From positions 1-64,000 of the forward strand of contig JBDXGZ010000017.1 of the NCBI GenBank assembly GCA_039989855.1: 64,000 nt of DNA. Direction: 5' to 3'. The position numbers and the translations under genes were made by a program. Below are positions 51,684 to 59,301 of this stretch, in pieces. Every line of letters starts with the position of its first letter. Within the stretch, counting starts at the first letter, position 1. A model generated the notes under the pieces. It ran no database searches. It was not told the DNA's origin and saw nothing but the letters and a program-made list of their open reading frames with translations. The DNA is from CALFVT01 sp039989855 (GTDB lineage: Bacteria > Pseudomonadota > Alphaproteobacteria > Caulobacterales > Maricaulaceae).

Positions 51684-52669
51684 GCGGGTAATCCTAATTG
51701 AGCATATTGTAAGTCTCGGGCGTTAGAGAGGGCGTGTAATATGCCCATGCGCATAGCGACACCTGTTTCTACTTGCTGCGTGATGAGGCTGACATCTGGG
51801 TCGTCGGCAATATCAGAGCTGATCTCGACACCTCGATTCATCGGGCCGGGGTGCATGACAAGCGCTCCTGGTTTTGCAAAGGCGAGAGTTTTGCGGTCGA
51901 GGCCGTAGAAATGGAAATATTCTCGCTTTGAAGGGACGAAGGCGCCGTTCATACGCTCAAGTTGTAACCGCAGCATCATAACCACGTCGCAACCCTCTAG
52001 GCCTGTTTCCATATCGTGGAAGACGCTAACGCCCCAACGGTCGGCGTCACTCGGAATGAGGGTGGGAGGCCCAACAAGGCGGACTTCACATCCGAGCATA
52101 TTCAGCAGCATAGCGTTAGAGCGTGCAACGCGGCTATGGAGAACATCGCCGCAAATGGCGACGCGTAGCCCGTCAATCTGCCCGTCAAAAGCTTGGCGTA
52201 AGGTGAGGGCGTCGAGCAGCGCTTGTGTGGGGTGGGCGTGCATACCGTCCCCCGCGTTAATCACGGAACAAGACACTTTCTGGGAGAGCAGCGCAGGCGC
52301 ACCAGAAGAACCGTGACGCACCACGAGCAGATCAGGGTTCATGGCGTTAAGGGTCGTGGCTGTATCAAGCAGGGTCTCGCCCTTTTTCACAGAGCTTGAG
52401 CCTACATTCATGGAAATGACATCAGCGCCGAGGCGGCGGCCTGCCAGCTCGAAGCTTTTTTCTGTCCGTGTAGAGTTCTCAAAAAACAGATTGATCAGCG
52501 TCTTGCCTTTGAGCGGCATGTGGTCAGTGGATTTCTGCACGGAAAGGTCGAGATAATATTCACCAATAGCGAGGAGGTTCTCTATATCTGCACGGTGGAA
52601 ATCAGAAATGGATAGGCAATGTAGCTTCTCGAAGGGATAGCCATCAACAACATGTGTCGGCGCACTCAT
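51680..52669 (-). CDS. pyrB: Aspartate carbamoyltransferase catalytic subunit
   Basis: A 329-residue enzyme that joins carbamoyl phosphate and aspartate in pyrimidine synthesis. The carbamoyl phosphate site FFENSTRTEKSFELAGRRLG, the loop SVKKGETLLDT and HPTQALLDALTL are present, plus MHPGPMNRGVEIS. Length fits the long class A type that needs the dihydroorotase-like partner. It overlaps the downstream pyrC-like gene by four bases and is the first gene of the operon. Confidence 0.96.
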   Translation of the reverse strand: MSAPTHVVDGYPFEKLHCLSISDFHRADIENLLAIGEYYLDLSVQKSTDHMPLKGKTLINLFFENSTRTEKSFELAGRRLGADVISMNVGSSSVKKGETLLDTATTLNAMNPDLLVVRHGSSGAPALLSQKVSCSVINAGDGMHAHPTQALLDALTLRQAFDGQIDGLRVAICGDVLHSRVARSNAMLLNMLGCEVRLVGPPTLIPSDADRWGVSVFHDMETGLEGCDVVMMLRLQLERMNGAFVPSKREYFHFYGLDRKTLAFAKPGALVMHPGPMNRGVEISSDIADDPDVSLITQQVETGVAMRMGILHALSNARDLQYAQLGLPA

Positions 52670-52761
52670 AGTTACCTCTCTATGATTTTTGCCGATGTAG
52701 TCTGTGGCTTGCCGAGAGTCAAATGCGGAGTCAAAGAAATATTGAGTTTGTGACCAAACTC

Positions 52762-53214
52762 TTATGTCCGGAGGCGGTCTAAGAAGCCTTGCAGAATATA
52801 GCTGGCGGCGAGCTTATCGACATTTTCTTTGCGCTTTTTGCGGCTCATATCGGCTTCGAGCATGGTGCGGGTGACGGCCATTGTCGAGAGGCGCTCATCC
52901 CACATACAAATCGGCAGGTCGCGAATTTTCAACAGATTATGGCAGAAGTCTTTAACCGATTGGGCGCGTGGCCCCTTGGAGCCGTCCATATTAATAGGAT
53001 TACCAACGACGACCGCAACGGCCTCTCGCTCGTCATAAACTTTAAGCAGCTCCGCCGCGTCGAGGTTGAATTTCACGCGTTTAATTGTCTTTATTGGGGT
53101 GGCTATGAGGCGCGTACGGTCACTGACCGCGAGGCCGAAGGTTTTCGTGCCGGGGTCAACGCCCAAAAGCGGGCCGTTTAAAGCTTTCGCCTCGTCGAGT
53201 GTAATAATCGCCAT
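52762..53214 (-). CDS. ruvX: Holliday junction resolvase-like RuvX/YqgF
   Basis: A 150-residue RNase H-fold protein of the RuvX/YqgF family, which also processes the 16S rRNA 5' end. Catalytic Asp is in LLGVDPGTKTFGLAVSD, followed by VVVGNPINMDGSKGPRAQ and MWDERLSTMAVTRTML. Length is normal. It ends 92 bp before the pyrB start on the same strand and starts one base after an upstream membrane gene. Confidence 0.93.
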   Translation of the reverse strand: MAIITLDEAKALNGPLLGVDPGTKTFGLAVSDRTRLIATPIKTIKRVKFNLDAAELLKVYDEREAVAVVVGNPINMDGSKGPRAQSVKDFCHNLLKIRDLPICMWDERLSTMAVTRTMLEADMSRKKRKENVDKLAASYILQGFLDRLRT

Positions 53215-53215
53215 T

Positions 53216-53794
53216 TTATCCTGCGAAACCTTTTATGATGCGAGCTGCGTAGAGCAATATAAGGACAAGAAGTGTGCCTTGGACCCACTTTTTCGGAAAC
53301 CGTTTCCATAATATGAATATAAGCCCGAAGCTTATTAAGACCTCAACTATACTCACAATGTGCGAATGGTGATTTGGGTCCCAATAGGATAGGGGCGAGA
53401 AAAACCGCCAATCCGTTATAGGCCAAAAATGTGCATGGGCATCATCATTATGAAAAGGGAGGTCAAAGGCAATATGTATGAGAGCTGCGAGAGAAAAACC
53501 GATCATGGTTTTGGCCCAAAGGGCCTTTCTGAAGATGTAGCCCAAAAGTGCGAGCGTTGCATATATGGGGGTGGAGTTGAAAACCGAAGACATGAATTGA
53601 ATGGGCGCGTCGAAATATATTTCATCCCAAATTCGTCTTTGGCTTTCCCCTTTAAAAAAAGTCAACCACGCCCAAGCCAGATATATAAATGCATCGGGAA
53701 TGAGTGACCCAATAAAGATAGCCCAATTTTGCTTTATATTTTCTGTTTTAGATAAAGCGGCGAAGGCCATTAACGTATGAGTTGTGGTTAGCAT
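53216..53794 (-). CDS. YdjM-like membrane protein with His-rich motifs
   Basis: A 192-residue inner-membrane protein with about five hydrophobic segments. Conserved polar motifs are HTLMAF at the start, GSLIPDAF, HIAFDLPFHNDDAHAHFWP and SYWDPNHHSHIV. These resemble the YdjM-type putative metal-dependent hydrolases (sometimes wrongly named CobQ). Function unknown. It lies in a row with ruvX downstream and an acyltransferase three bases upstream, on the same strand. Confidence 0.7.
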   Translation of the reverse strand: MLTTTHTLMAFAALSKTENIKQNWAIFIGSLIPDAFIYLAWAWLTFFKGESQRRIWDEIYFDAPIQFMSSVFNSTPIYATLALLGYIFRKALWAKTMIGFSLAALIHIAFDLPFHNDDAHAHFWPITDWRFFSPLSYWDPNHHSHIVSIVEVLISFGLIFILWKRFPKKWVQGTLLVLILLYAARIIKGFAG

Positions 53795-53797
53795 AGC

Positions 53798-54394
53798 CTA
53801 ACTTTTTTCGGCTCGTATACCTGTGTAGTTTTTATCGTAATAGTCTTTTATCTTTCGGTTATCGACTTCTGTATCGTAGGTTAAGTCCCAAACCTTATCG
53901 AGAACGACTTCCTTTGTTGGTCCGTTTATCGCGATAATAAAGACAGGAACACCCGCGGCGTAAGCCATTCTGAGGTAGCCTTTTTTAAATTTATCCACTT
54001 TGCTTCGTGTTCCCTCGGGTGTTAATCCGAGCCACGCCAGCTCATTATCATTAAACCATTGAGCCATTTGTGTTGTGATGTCACTCTTAGAAGACCGATC
54101 AATTGGGACGCCGCCTAAAGATCTCCATAGACCGTCAAGTGGCCAAAAGAACGCTTCCTTTTTCATCATCCATGAGCATTTCAGTCCAATGGACATCATA
54201 GCAGCAAGGGCGATAATAAGGTCCCAATTTGATGTGTGGGGTGCACCAATGAAAATTAATTTTTTCTCTCTAGGAAATTCGCCGACGAGTTTCCATCCAA
54301 TGACACTCAGGATTGAACTACCAATCCAACGGCTGAAACTATTACCCATTCGTGGGGTGAATTCATTGACGACGTCATTGACGTATTTAGCCAT
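53798..54394 (-). CDS. 1-acyl-sn-glycerol-3-phosphate acyltransferase-like protein
   Basis: A 198-residue PlsC-fold acyltransferase. The HX4D motif is present as HTSNWD, then GGVPIDRSS and TPEGTRSKVDKFKKGYL (Glu-Gly block). This short type probably works on lysophospholipid or another lipid; it lacks the usual N-terminal helix. I start at ATG 54394, with CGGAG upstream; TTG 54412 is in frame. It precedes the YdjM-like gene by three bases on the same strand. Confidence 0.85.
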   Translation of the reverse strand: MAKYVNDVVNEFTPRMGNSFSRWIGSSILSVIGWKLVGEFPREKKLIFIGAPHTSNWDLIIALAAMMSIGLKCSWMMKKEAFFWPLDGLWRSLGGVPIDRSSKSDITTQMAQWFNDNELAWLGLTPEGTRSKVDKFKKGYLRMAYAAGVPVFIIAINGPTKEVVLDKVWDLTYDTEVDNRKIKDYYDKNYTGIRAEKS

Positions 54395-54510
54395 TGGTAG
54401 GACTCCGCTCAATTTATACCATTTCGGGAGGCATTAGGTAGGCGTATCATGGAGCGAGTGCAAGAGGTCTATAATATAATGTGTTGAATTATTCATTGCT
54501 GTTTGTTTCA

Positions 54511-54549
54511 AATAAAAAACCCCGCCTAAGTATAAATTAAGCGGGGTTT
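54511..54549 (-). terminator. Terminator of the 15-residue-repeat gene
   Basis: AAACCCCGC and GCGGGGTTT form a perfect 9-bp stem with a 15-base loop; on the minus strand the stem is followed by a T-rich tract (TTTTTTATT). It lies 36 bp past the stop of the 54585 gene. Confidence 0.88.
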
Positions 54550-54584
54550 ATATATCTTAACAGCTTTTGGCTGTTTAGCGCGGT

Positions 54585-55154
54585 TTAGCTTCCGCCTTGG
54601 TAATTACCAGTGATCATGCATGTACCGTTTGGCTGTGATGTTGTGCCAGCTGGGCATGAAATTGCGGGAGCGGTTGTGGTCGTTGCCGTATGTCCACTAC
54701 CGTATGTTGTGGCTGTTTGCTTTTTGTCGCTACCGTAGGCTTTAGCTTTTTCGACAGCTCCGTCTTTCTTATCGCTACCGTAGGCTTTAGCTTTTTCGAC
54801 AGCTCCGTCTTTCTTATCGCTACCGTAAGATTTAGCTTTTTCAGCGGCTCCGTCTTTTTTATCGCTACCATAAGCTTTAGCTTTTTCGACGGCTCCGTCT
54901 TTCTTATCGCTACCGTAGGCTTTAGCTTTTTCGACAGCACCGTCTTTTTTGTCGCTACCGTAAGCTTTTGCTTTGTCTTTAGCTTTTTCGACGATGGCGT
55001 CTTTTTTGTCGCTACCGTAGGCTTTAGCTTTATCTTTTGCTGCATCAACAGCTGTGTCCTTAAGCGTATCAGTAATTTGAGCTGTCACAGCAGGCACAAT
55101 TGTAAATGCGGCTGCCACAGCGCCGATAATAAGTGTCTTTTTTAAATTTTTCAT
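54585..55154 (-). CDS. Exported protein with 15-residue KDG/YGSDKK tandem repeats
   Basis: A 189-residue exported protein. A signal peptide (ending VTA-Q) is followed by a KDTAVDAAKDKAK stretch and seven copies of a YGSDKK-centred repeat (15-residue unit AYGSDKKDGAVEKAK, the first copy 19 residues long), then a Thr-rich segment and a C-terminal CPAGTTSQPNGTC pair of cysteines. The repeats are highly charged and probably helical or disordered, recalling late-embryogenesis-abundant or apolipoprotein-like helices; function is unknown. I start at ATG 55154, with GGAG upstream. Confidence 0.75.
   Translation of the reverse strand: MKNLKKTLIIGAVAAAFTIVPAVTAQITDTLKDTAVDAAKDKAKAYGSDKKDAIVEKAKDKAKAYGSDKKDGAVEKAKAYGSDKKDGAVEKAKAYGSDKKDGAAEKAKSYGSDKKDGAVEKAKAYGSDKKDGAVEKAKAYGSDKKQTATTYGSGHTATTTTAPAISCPAGTTSQPNGTCMITGNYQGGS
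54720..55022 (-). repeat. Seven in-frame tandem repeats (45 bp unit)
   Basis: The repeat unit is 45 bp (15 codons). Five central copies differ by single bases only (for example A to S before YGSDKK and GAV to GAA), and the first has a four-codon extension. Copy number may vary between strains by slippage. Confidence 0.93.
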
Positions 55155-55334
55155 AGGTAACTCCATTAACACACTGGTTGATTCAAAATATAACTCTCTC
55201 CAAGAGCTTATATTCATTCTAATGATTTACGCCTAGTAAACTTCTCGTTATTTTCAGCAGGAAGTATAATGTTGACATGAAAGGCAGGCTGTTTTGTCCA
55301 AGCAACACATATTCATTTGATAAAAACCTGACCC

Positions 55335-55343
55335 TGTGAATAA
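55335..55343 (-). promoter_or_regulatory. DnaA box 1
   Basis: TGTGAATAA is the complement of TTATTCACA, matching the DnaA consensus TTATNCACA. It shares the longer context CCTGTG-N-ATAAGTTT with box 2. Confidence 0.5.
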
Positions 55344-55375
55344 GTTTGTTGATTTTTTAAAATGAGTTCCAGTCC

Positions 55376-55384
55376 TGTGGATAA
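55376..55384 (-). promoter_or_regulatory. DnaA box 2
   Basis: TGTGGATAA is the complement of TTATCCACA, the strongest DnaA box form. It lies 41 bp from box 1 in the same orientation, about four helical turns. Confidence 0.55.
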
Positions 55385-55521
55385 GTTTAACGAATAGGAT
55401 TCGATTCTGTTATAATTTGATACTTAAAGAGGAAATTGCAGGAAGTTTGAATTGTTAAAGTTATTGTAATGTGATCTAAGATTACAATACCGTGAGGTGT
55501 ATGTTATAATTCACACCAATC

Positions 55522-55534
55522 TAATTAATTGATT
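55522..55534 (-). promoter_or_regulatory. IHF consensus site
   Basis: TAATTAATTGATT matches the reverse of the IHF consensus WATCAA-N4-TTR at every fixed position. It would bend DNA between the DnaA boxes and the CtrA site, as IHF does in the Caulobacter origin. Confidence 0.45.
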
Positions 55535-55631
55535 CTAAAGCTTTTATTTTCTTGCGCTTCATATGTCTTAATGCGCCTAGCTTATTGTGGCCTAAAAGCA
55601 AATATTTGCACACAGAGGGGTGATAGCGTGA

Positions 55632-55646
55632 TTAACCTTTTGTTAA
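55632..55646. promoter_or_regulatory. CtrA box
   Basis: TTAA-CCTTTTG-TTAA is an exact match to the CtrA consensus TTAA-N7-TTAA, 118 bp before the GIY-YIG start codon. It is the only full CtrA box I noticed in the window's gaps. Confidence 0.65.
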
Positions 55647-55724
55647 CCTTATTGGCACCTTTGTTCACATGTAGCTCACAGTCTCTGTAGTTATTTAGAA
55701 AATAAGTTAGGGGAAAATATAAGT

Positions 55725-55739
55725 GTTCACTTTTTGTTC
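55725..55739. promoter_or_regulatory. LexA (SOS) box of the GIY-YIG gene
   Basis: GTTC-ACTTTTT-GTTC matches GTTC-N7-GTTC exactly, 24 bp before the GIY-YIG start. A one-mismatch version (GTTC-N7-GCTC) lies at 55663-55677. Confidence 0.75.
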
Positions 55740-55763
55740 ACACTAACTGATTAGGTACAAGAC

Positions 55764-56066
55764 ATGAAGAAATATTATGTGTATATATTATCGGGTCAAA
55801 CTTACGGGCCTGTATTTATTGAAACCACATCTGACTTGATGGGCCGAATGAAGGCGCACCGTGTGGGACATTTATCCGAAAACAGCTTTCGGATAGATCA
55901 GCTTGTCCATATTGAGCAATTTGACAGCTCAATGGAGGCTGATGCGCGTAAGGTGGCTTTAAAGTCAGCCTCTCGCGAGTGGGTTGATGCGCTTGTTGAG
56001 CGGGATAATCCCAATTGGAGCGACATGTTAGCCCCCGTTAAAGCCCAAGCTCGACGGGCCGCTTAA
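55764..56066 (+). CDS. GIY-YIG-like protein, SOS-boxed and catalytically altered
   Basis: A 100-residue small GIY-YIG superfamily protein (UPF0213/YhbQ-like). The start YYVYILSG equals the GIY strand, the YIG strand reads VFIET, and DLMGRMKAH keeps the catalytic Arg and His. The metal-binding Glu of the A-x-x-RE motif is Lys (ADARKVALK), so normal nuclease chemistry is doubtful. A perfect LexA box and a CtrA box lie upstream. It may be a DNA-damage-induced structure-binding protein. First gene of the rightward run, 19 bp before the GST gene. Confidence 0.75.
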   Translation: MKKYYVYILSGQTYGPVFIETTSDLMGRMKAHRVGHLSENSFRIDQLVHIEQFDSSMEADARKVALKSASREWVDALVERDNPNWSDMLAPVKAQARRAA

Positions 56067-56085
56067 ATCACTTTATAACGAGGCT

Positions 56086-56691
56086 ATGAAACTTTACGAT
56101 TATTTACCCTCTGGAAATTCCTATAAAATCCGTTTGTTGCTGGCTTATCTTGGCCTCGATTATGAATGGGTCAGTCTTGATATTATCAAGGGTGATACTC
56201 AGACGGAAAATTATAAAGCTAAAAACCCTGTCGGGCAGATACCTTTATTGGAACTCGCGGATGGCCGCCGCATAGCAGAGAGCAATGCGATTCTTTATTT
56301 CCTCGCAGAAGGCACGCCTTATTTTCCAACGTCTGCCTTTGATCAAGCCAAGGCGCTGCAATGGATGTTTTTCGAACAATATAAGCATGAACCAAATATC
56401 GCCGTAGCACGGTTTATTCATCATTACGCAATGGACGCCCGTAAAGCGGAACTTCCAGTTTTAACTACACGCGGTTATCAGGCGCTTGATGTGATGGAAA
56501 CCCACCTGAAAGACCATTCTTTTTTCATCGGTCCGGGCCCGACGATCGCTGATATTTCTCTCTACGGCTATACGCATGTGGCAGAAGAGGGCGGGTTTGA
56601 TCTGTCGAGTTACCCATTTGTGCAAAATTGGCTCGCGCGCATGGCGGAACATCCGCGCCATATCCTGATCACGGATAAGCCTGACGGCTAG
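56086..56691 (+). CDS. Glutathione S-transferase family protein
   Basis: A 201-residue GST. The N-terminal thioredoxin-like domain has SGNSYKIRLLLAYLGLDYEWV with a Ser as likely catalytic residue and the NPVGQIPLLEL cis-proline motif, then ESNAILYFLAEG (GSH-binding Glu-Ser). The helical C-terminal domain carries GPTIADISLYGYTH. The substrate is unknown. It is probably cotranscribed with the GIY-YIG gene. Confidence 0.92.
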   Translation: MKLYDYLPSGNSYKIRLLLAYLGLDYEWVSLDIIKGDTQTENYKAKNPVGQIPLLELADGRRIAESNAILYFLAEGTPYFPTSAFDQAKALQWMFFEQYKHEPNIAVARFIHHYAMDARKAELPVLTTRGYQALDVMETHLKDHSFFIGPGPTIADISLYGYTHVAEEGGFDLSSYPFVQNWLARMAEHPRHILITDKPDG

Positions 56692-56786
56692 CTACCTATA
56701 GTTTTAAAATGCTTAATGCTCAATTTTAAGCCTTCTCTAGATAGTTTTTTTCTGCTTAAGTAAAAGAAAACATATGAGGGATTTCC

Positions 56787-57887
56787 ATGAGTGAGCTATT
56801 AGAAACACATGAAGATACATTAGTAACAGAGCATCCGATCGAATTTCACGGGTCAGCAAAAGAATATTTTGGCATCTGGATTGTAAATGTACTTCTTAGC
56901 ATTGTGACACTTGGTGTATACGGGGCATGGGCGAAGGTCCGTGACCGTAAATATTTTTACGGCAACACATTTGTTGACGAGCAAAACTTTGCTTATCATG
57001 CCCGTGGTCTTCAGATTTTTATCGGACGGGCGATTGTTTTCGTTATACTTGTCGCCTTGAGTGCCTCGCAAGTTGTTTCCTTAGGCCTTTATTTAACATT
57101 ATTATTGGTATTTTTAGCTGGCCTTCCGTGGTTGGTGTGTCGCGCTCTTATGTTTAATGCGCGGGTCACGAGCTACCGAAATGTACGCTTTAATTTTGAA
57201 GGAAAATATGTAGGGGCTCTATTAGCTTATATTGTCTTACCAATTGTTTCCGTTTTTACGCTTTATTTTCTGTCTCCAGTCGCGACACAAAATCAGCAAG
57301 ATTTTACGATAAATAATCATAAATATGGTAATCGTTCGTTTCGTTTTAAAGCGGATGTGGGGCCTTATTTTGCGGCCTATTTGATTGCGCTTGGGATGGG
57401 AATTGCTCTCTTTTTTGGAATGGCCACGATTGTATTTGGTGCTATGGCAGGTGGTGAAGCTTTAGCTAACCTTGCGTCTGTTGATGTTGATGATCCTGTC
57501 GCCATGACCATGATTTCGTTAGTCTTAGTTGCTGTTTATTTAGCCTTTTTTATTGGCGCAGTTCCTGCATTTCTCTTTTACGGCGCGCGTATTCGTAACT
57601 TAGCTTATAATAATATGGTGCTTGATGAGCGTCACCGTTTTCGCTCTGAAGTTCGTGCGCGTGACTATATTGGTATCGCTTTATCTAACGCCGTCGTTGT
57701 TATCTTTACCCTCGGTCTCATGATGCCGTGGGCGCGTGTTCGTATGGCCCGTTACCTCGCCTCTAAAACAACGCTTATCGCAGGCGGCCCGCTTGATGTG
57801 TATACAGGCGAAGTCGGCGATGAAGTCGGTGTTGTGTCGAGCGAATATTTCGATATGGAAGGTTTTGATATCGGAATTGGATTCTAA
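56787..57887 (+). CDS. YjgN/DUF898 family membrane protein
   Basis: A 366-residue inner-membrane protein of the DUF898/YjgN family. The paired family segments EFHGSAKEYFGIWIVNVLLSIVTLGVYGAWAKVRDRKYFYGNT and the later ARDYIGIALSNAVVVIFTLGLMMPWARVRMARYL share the FGI-x-LTLG-x-YxPWAxVR pattern. About seven hydrophobic segments. Function unknown. It is followed 9 bp later by an M48 metallopeptidase gene, a recurrent pair. Confidence 0.9.
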   Translation: MSELLETHEDTLVTEHPIEFHGSAKEYFGIWIVNVLLSIVTLGVYGAWAKVRDRKYFYGNTFVDEQNFAYHARGLQIFIGRAIVFVILVALSASQVVSLGLYLTLLLVFLAGLPWLVCRALMFNARVTSYRNVRFNFEGKYVGALLAYIVLPIVSVFTLYFLSPVATQNQQDFTINNHKYGNRSFRFKADVGPYFAAYLIALGMGIALFFGMATIVFGAMAGGEALANLASVDVDDPVAMTMISLVLVAVYLAFFIGAVPAFLFYGARIRNLAYNNMVLDERHRFRSEVRARDYIGIALSNAVVVIFTLGLMMPWARVRMARYLASKTTLIAGGPLDVYTGEVGDEVGVVSSEYFDMEGFDIGIGF

Positions 57888-57896
57888 GGACCCAAT

Positions 57897-59111
57897 ATGA
57901 CAGACGAGGTTTTAGGTGAATTTTTCCTAGCAGGGTCAGGGCGGTCTGTCTTAGTTCAGTTTACCGTCGACCCTGATACGGATGAATTTGTCATAGTGGC
58001 AGACGGCGAGGAATATTCAGGGCCTTTATCAGTCCTGAACATAGAGCCGCCGCTGGGGTCGCAACCGCGTAAGATATATCTTCCCGAAGGCCATCTCTTT
58101 CAAACGGATGAACGAGAGGCCATAGCGGATATGCTCCCCAAAACAGGGTGGGGCTTTCTATCGACGATTGAGAAATTTGGCGTGCATTTGCTGCCCATTG
58201 CAATTGCAACCCCCTTTGTCGCTTATGGTGTTTACCGCCTGATGATGCCGTTGTTGGTGAATATGGCCTTGGGGTTGACCCCAACGGCGATGGTTCACCA
58301 AATGGATAAGTCGACTATGGCGACACTGGATAAGTTTTTCACCGATGAAAGTGACTTACCTGAAGAGACGCAAATCAGACTTACCAATGTGTTTGATGAA
58401 TTAGTCAGCGCGGGGGCGGGAGAGCGTCAAGCGCGTCCGCCGAAATATAGATTATTGTTTCGCGGTGGGAAAATGGGGCCCAATGCCTTTGCCCTTCCTG
58501 GGGGAACAGTTGTCATCACGGATGACCTTGTTGAAATGTTCCCTGATAATGAAGATGCGCTGGCAGGTGTGTTGGGCCATGAAATTGGTCATGTCGAGAT
58601 GGAGCATTCTTTGCGCCGCATTTACCGCGCCGTTGGCATAGCGACAATGGTGACGCTTATGGCGGGTGACGCAGGGCCGATGGTCGAAGATATTTTACTC
58701 GAAGGATCAGCGTTGCTTTCACTCTCTTTCTCACGAAAGCAGGAAACAGAGTCAGATAATTTCGCTGTTGATTTGATGCATGACATTGGCCGCGACCCCG
58801 AAGCTATGGCGTCCTTCTTTGAAAAGATAGAGACTTACAGCCCCTTTGATGGTGATAAGGATGATCGGCCTTTCTGTGACGATGAAGCACTAATAGAGGG
58901 TGACGACCCGATTGTGACGCCTGAAGGTGAGGGTGAAGCCGCGGATAAAGACTGTCAGGTGAAAATTGATAGTGTCTTGACCGAAGACACAGCAGAACCT
59001 GCGACGTCGGACGCGCCGAAAGCGAATACAGAATGGATATCAACCCATCCGCTCAGCCAGAAGCGGATTGATAATATTCGTGAACGCGCCGCTGAATTAC
59101 GGGGCGAATAA
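57897..59111 (+). CDS. M48 family membrane metallopeptidase
   Basis: A 404-residue zinc protease of the HtpX/Oma1/BepA group. The zinc motif HEIGH (residues 228-232, in GHEIGHVEMEH) and the third ligand Glu in RKQETESDNFAVDL are present. An N-terminal soluble part is followed by one hydrophobic segment (LLPIAIATPFVAYGVYRL, about 98-116), and an acidic Glu/Asp-rich loop comes near the end before the conserved STHPLSQKRIDNI. It is paired with the DUF898 gene; the DUF898 protein may be its partner or substrate (inference). Confidence 0.9.
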   Translation: MTDEVLGEFFLAGSGRSVLVQFTVDPDTDEFVIVADGEEYSGPLSVLNIEPPLGSQPRKIYLPEGHLFQTDEREAIADMLPKTGWGFLSTIEKFGVHLLPIAIATPFVAYGVYRLMMPLLVNMALGLTPTAMVHQMDKSTMATLDKFFTDESDLPEETQIRLTNVFDELVSAGAGERQARPPKYRLLFRGGKMGPNAFALPGGTVVITDDLVEMFPDNEDALAGVLGHEIGHVEMEHSLRRIYRAVGIATMVTLMAGDAGPMVEDILLEGSALLSLSFSRKQETESDNFAVDLMHDIGRDPEAMASFFEKIETYSPFDGDKDDRPFCDDEALIEGDDPIVTPEGEGEAADKDCQVKIDSVLTEDTAEPATSDAPKANTEWISTHPLSQKRIDNIRERAAELRGE

Positions 59112-59221
59112 ACCATCATAATTAACCCCGCTGAAACACTTTGACATAGCGGCGGTCTGTGTTAGTCGGGACTTATGTTGATTAAGGCCCATATACGGAT
59201 GATACCATCTCGAATTATTGG

Positions 59222-59247
59222 CCCGGTGCGCGGCTAGGCGTGCCGGG
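59222..59247 (+). promoter_or_regulatory. GC-rich hairpin in the ileS leader
   Basis: CCCGG and CCGGG with inner pairs (two G-T wobbles) form a 10-bp stem and a six-base loop, 55 bp before ileS. It could be a leader regulatory hairpin or a terminator remnant of the M48 gene; no T-run follows. Confidence 0.35.
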
Positions 59248-59301
59248 ACGACCATCCCCCTTATTGACCCTTATCCACCCTTTTAAATATCCGAGATTCC
59301 T

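Larger units (their letters stand above)
55155..55763. other. Candidate replication origin or regulatory gap
   Basis: A 609-bp gene-free region where transcription direction flips: all but one gene from 42.3 to 55.2 kb run leftward and all from 55.8 kb run rightward. It contains two perfect DnaA boxes, an IHF consensus, three GANTC methylation sites, a CtrA box, a LexA box and AT-rich stretches. This combination is like Caulobacter-type origins, but no known origin neighbours (hemE, dnaA) are seen, so it may be a composite promoter instead. Confidence 0.4.

Noticed and set aside
54720..55022. CRISPR-like regular repeats
   Set aside because: The 45-bp repeats are contiguous, in frame with a secreted protein and have no unique spacers.
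55663..55740. TTGTTCACA elements as extra DnaA boxes
   Set aside because: Each has one mismatch to TTATNCACA, and they are better explained as parts of the GTTC-N7 LexA sites, so they are not counted for the origin.
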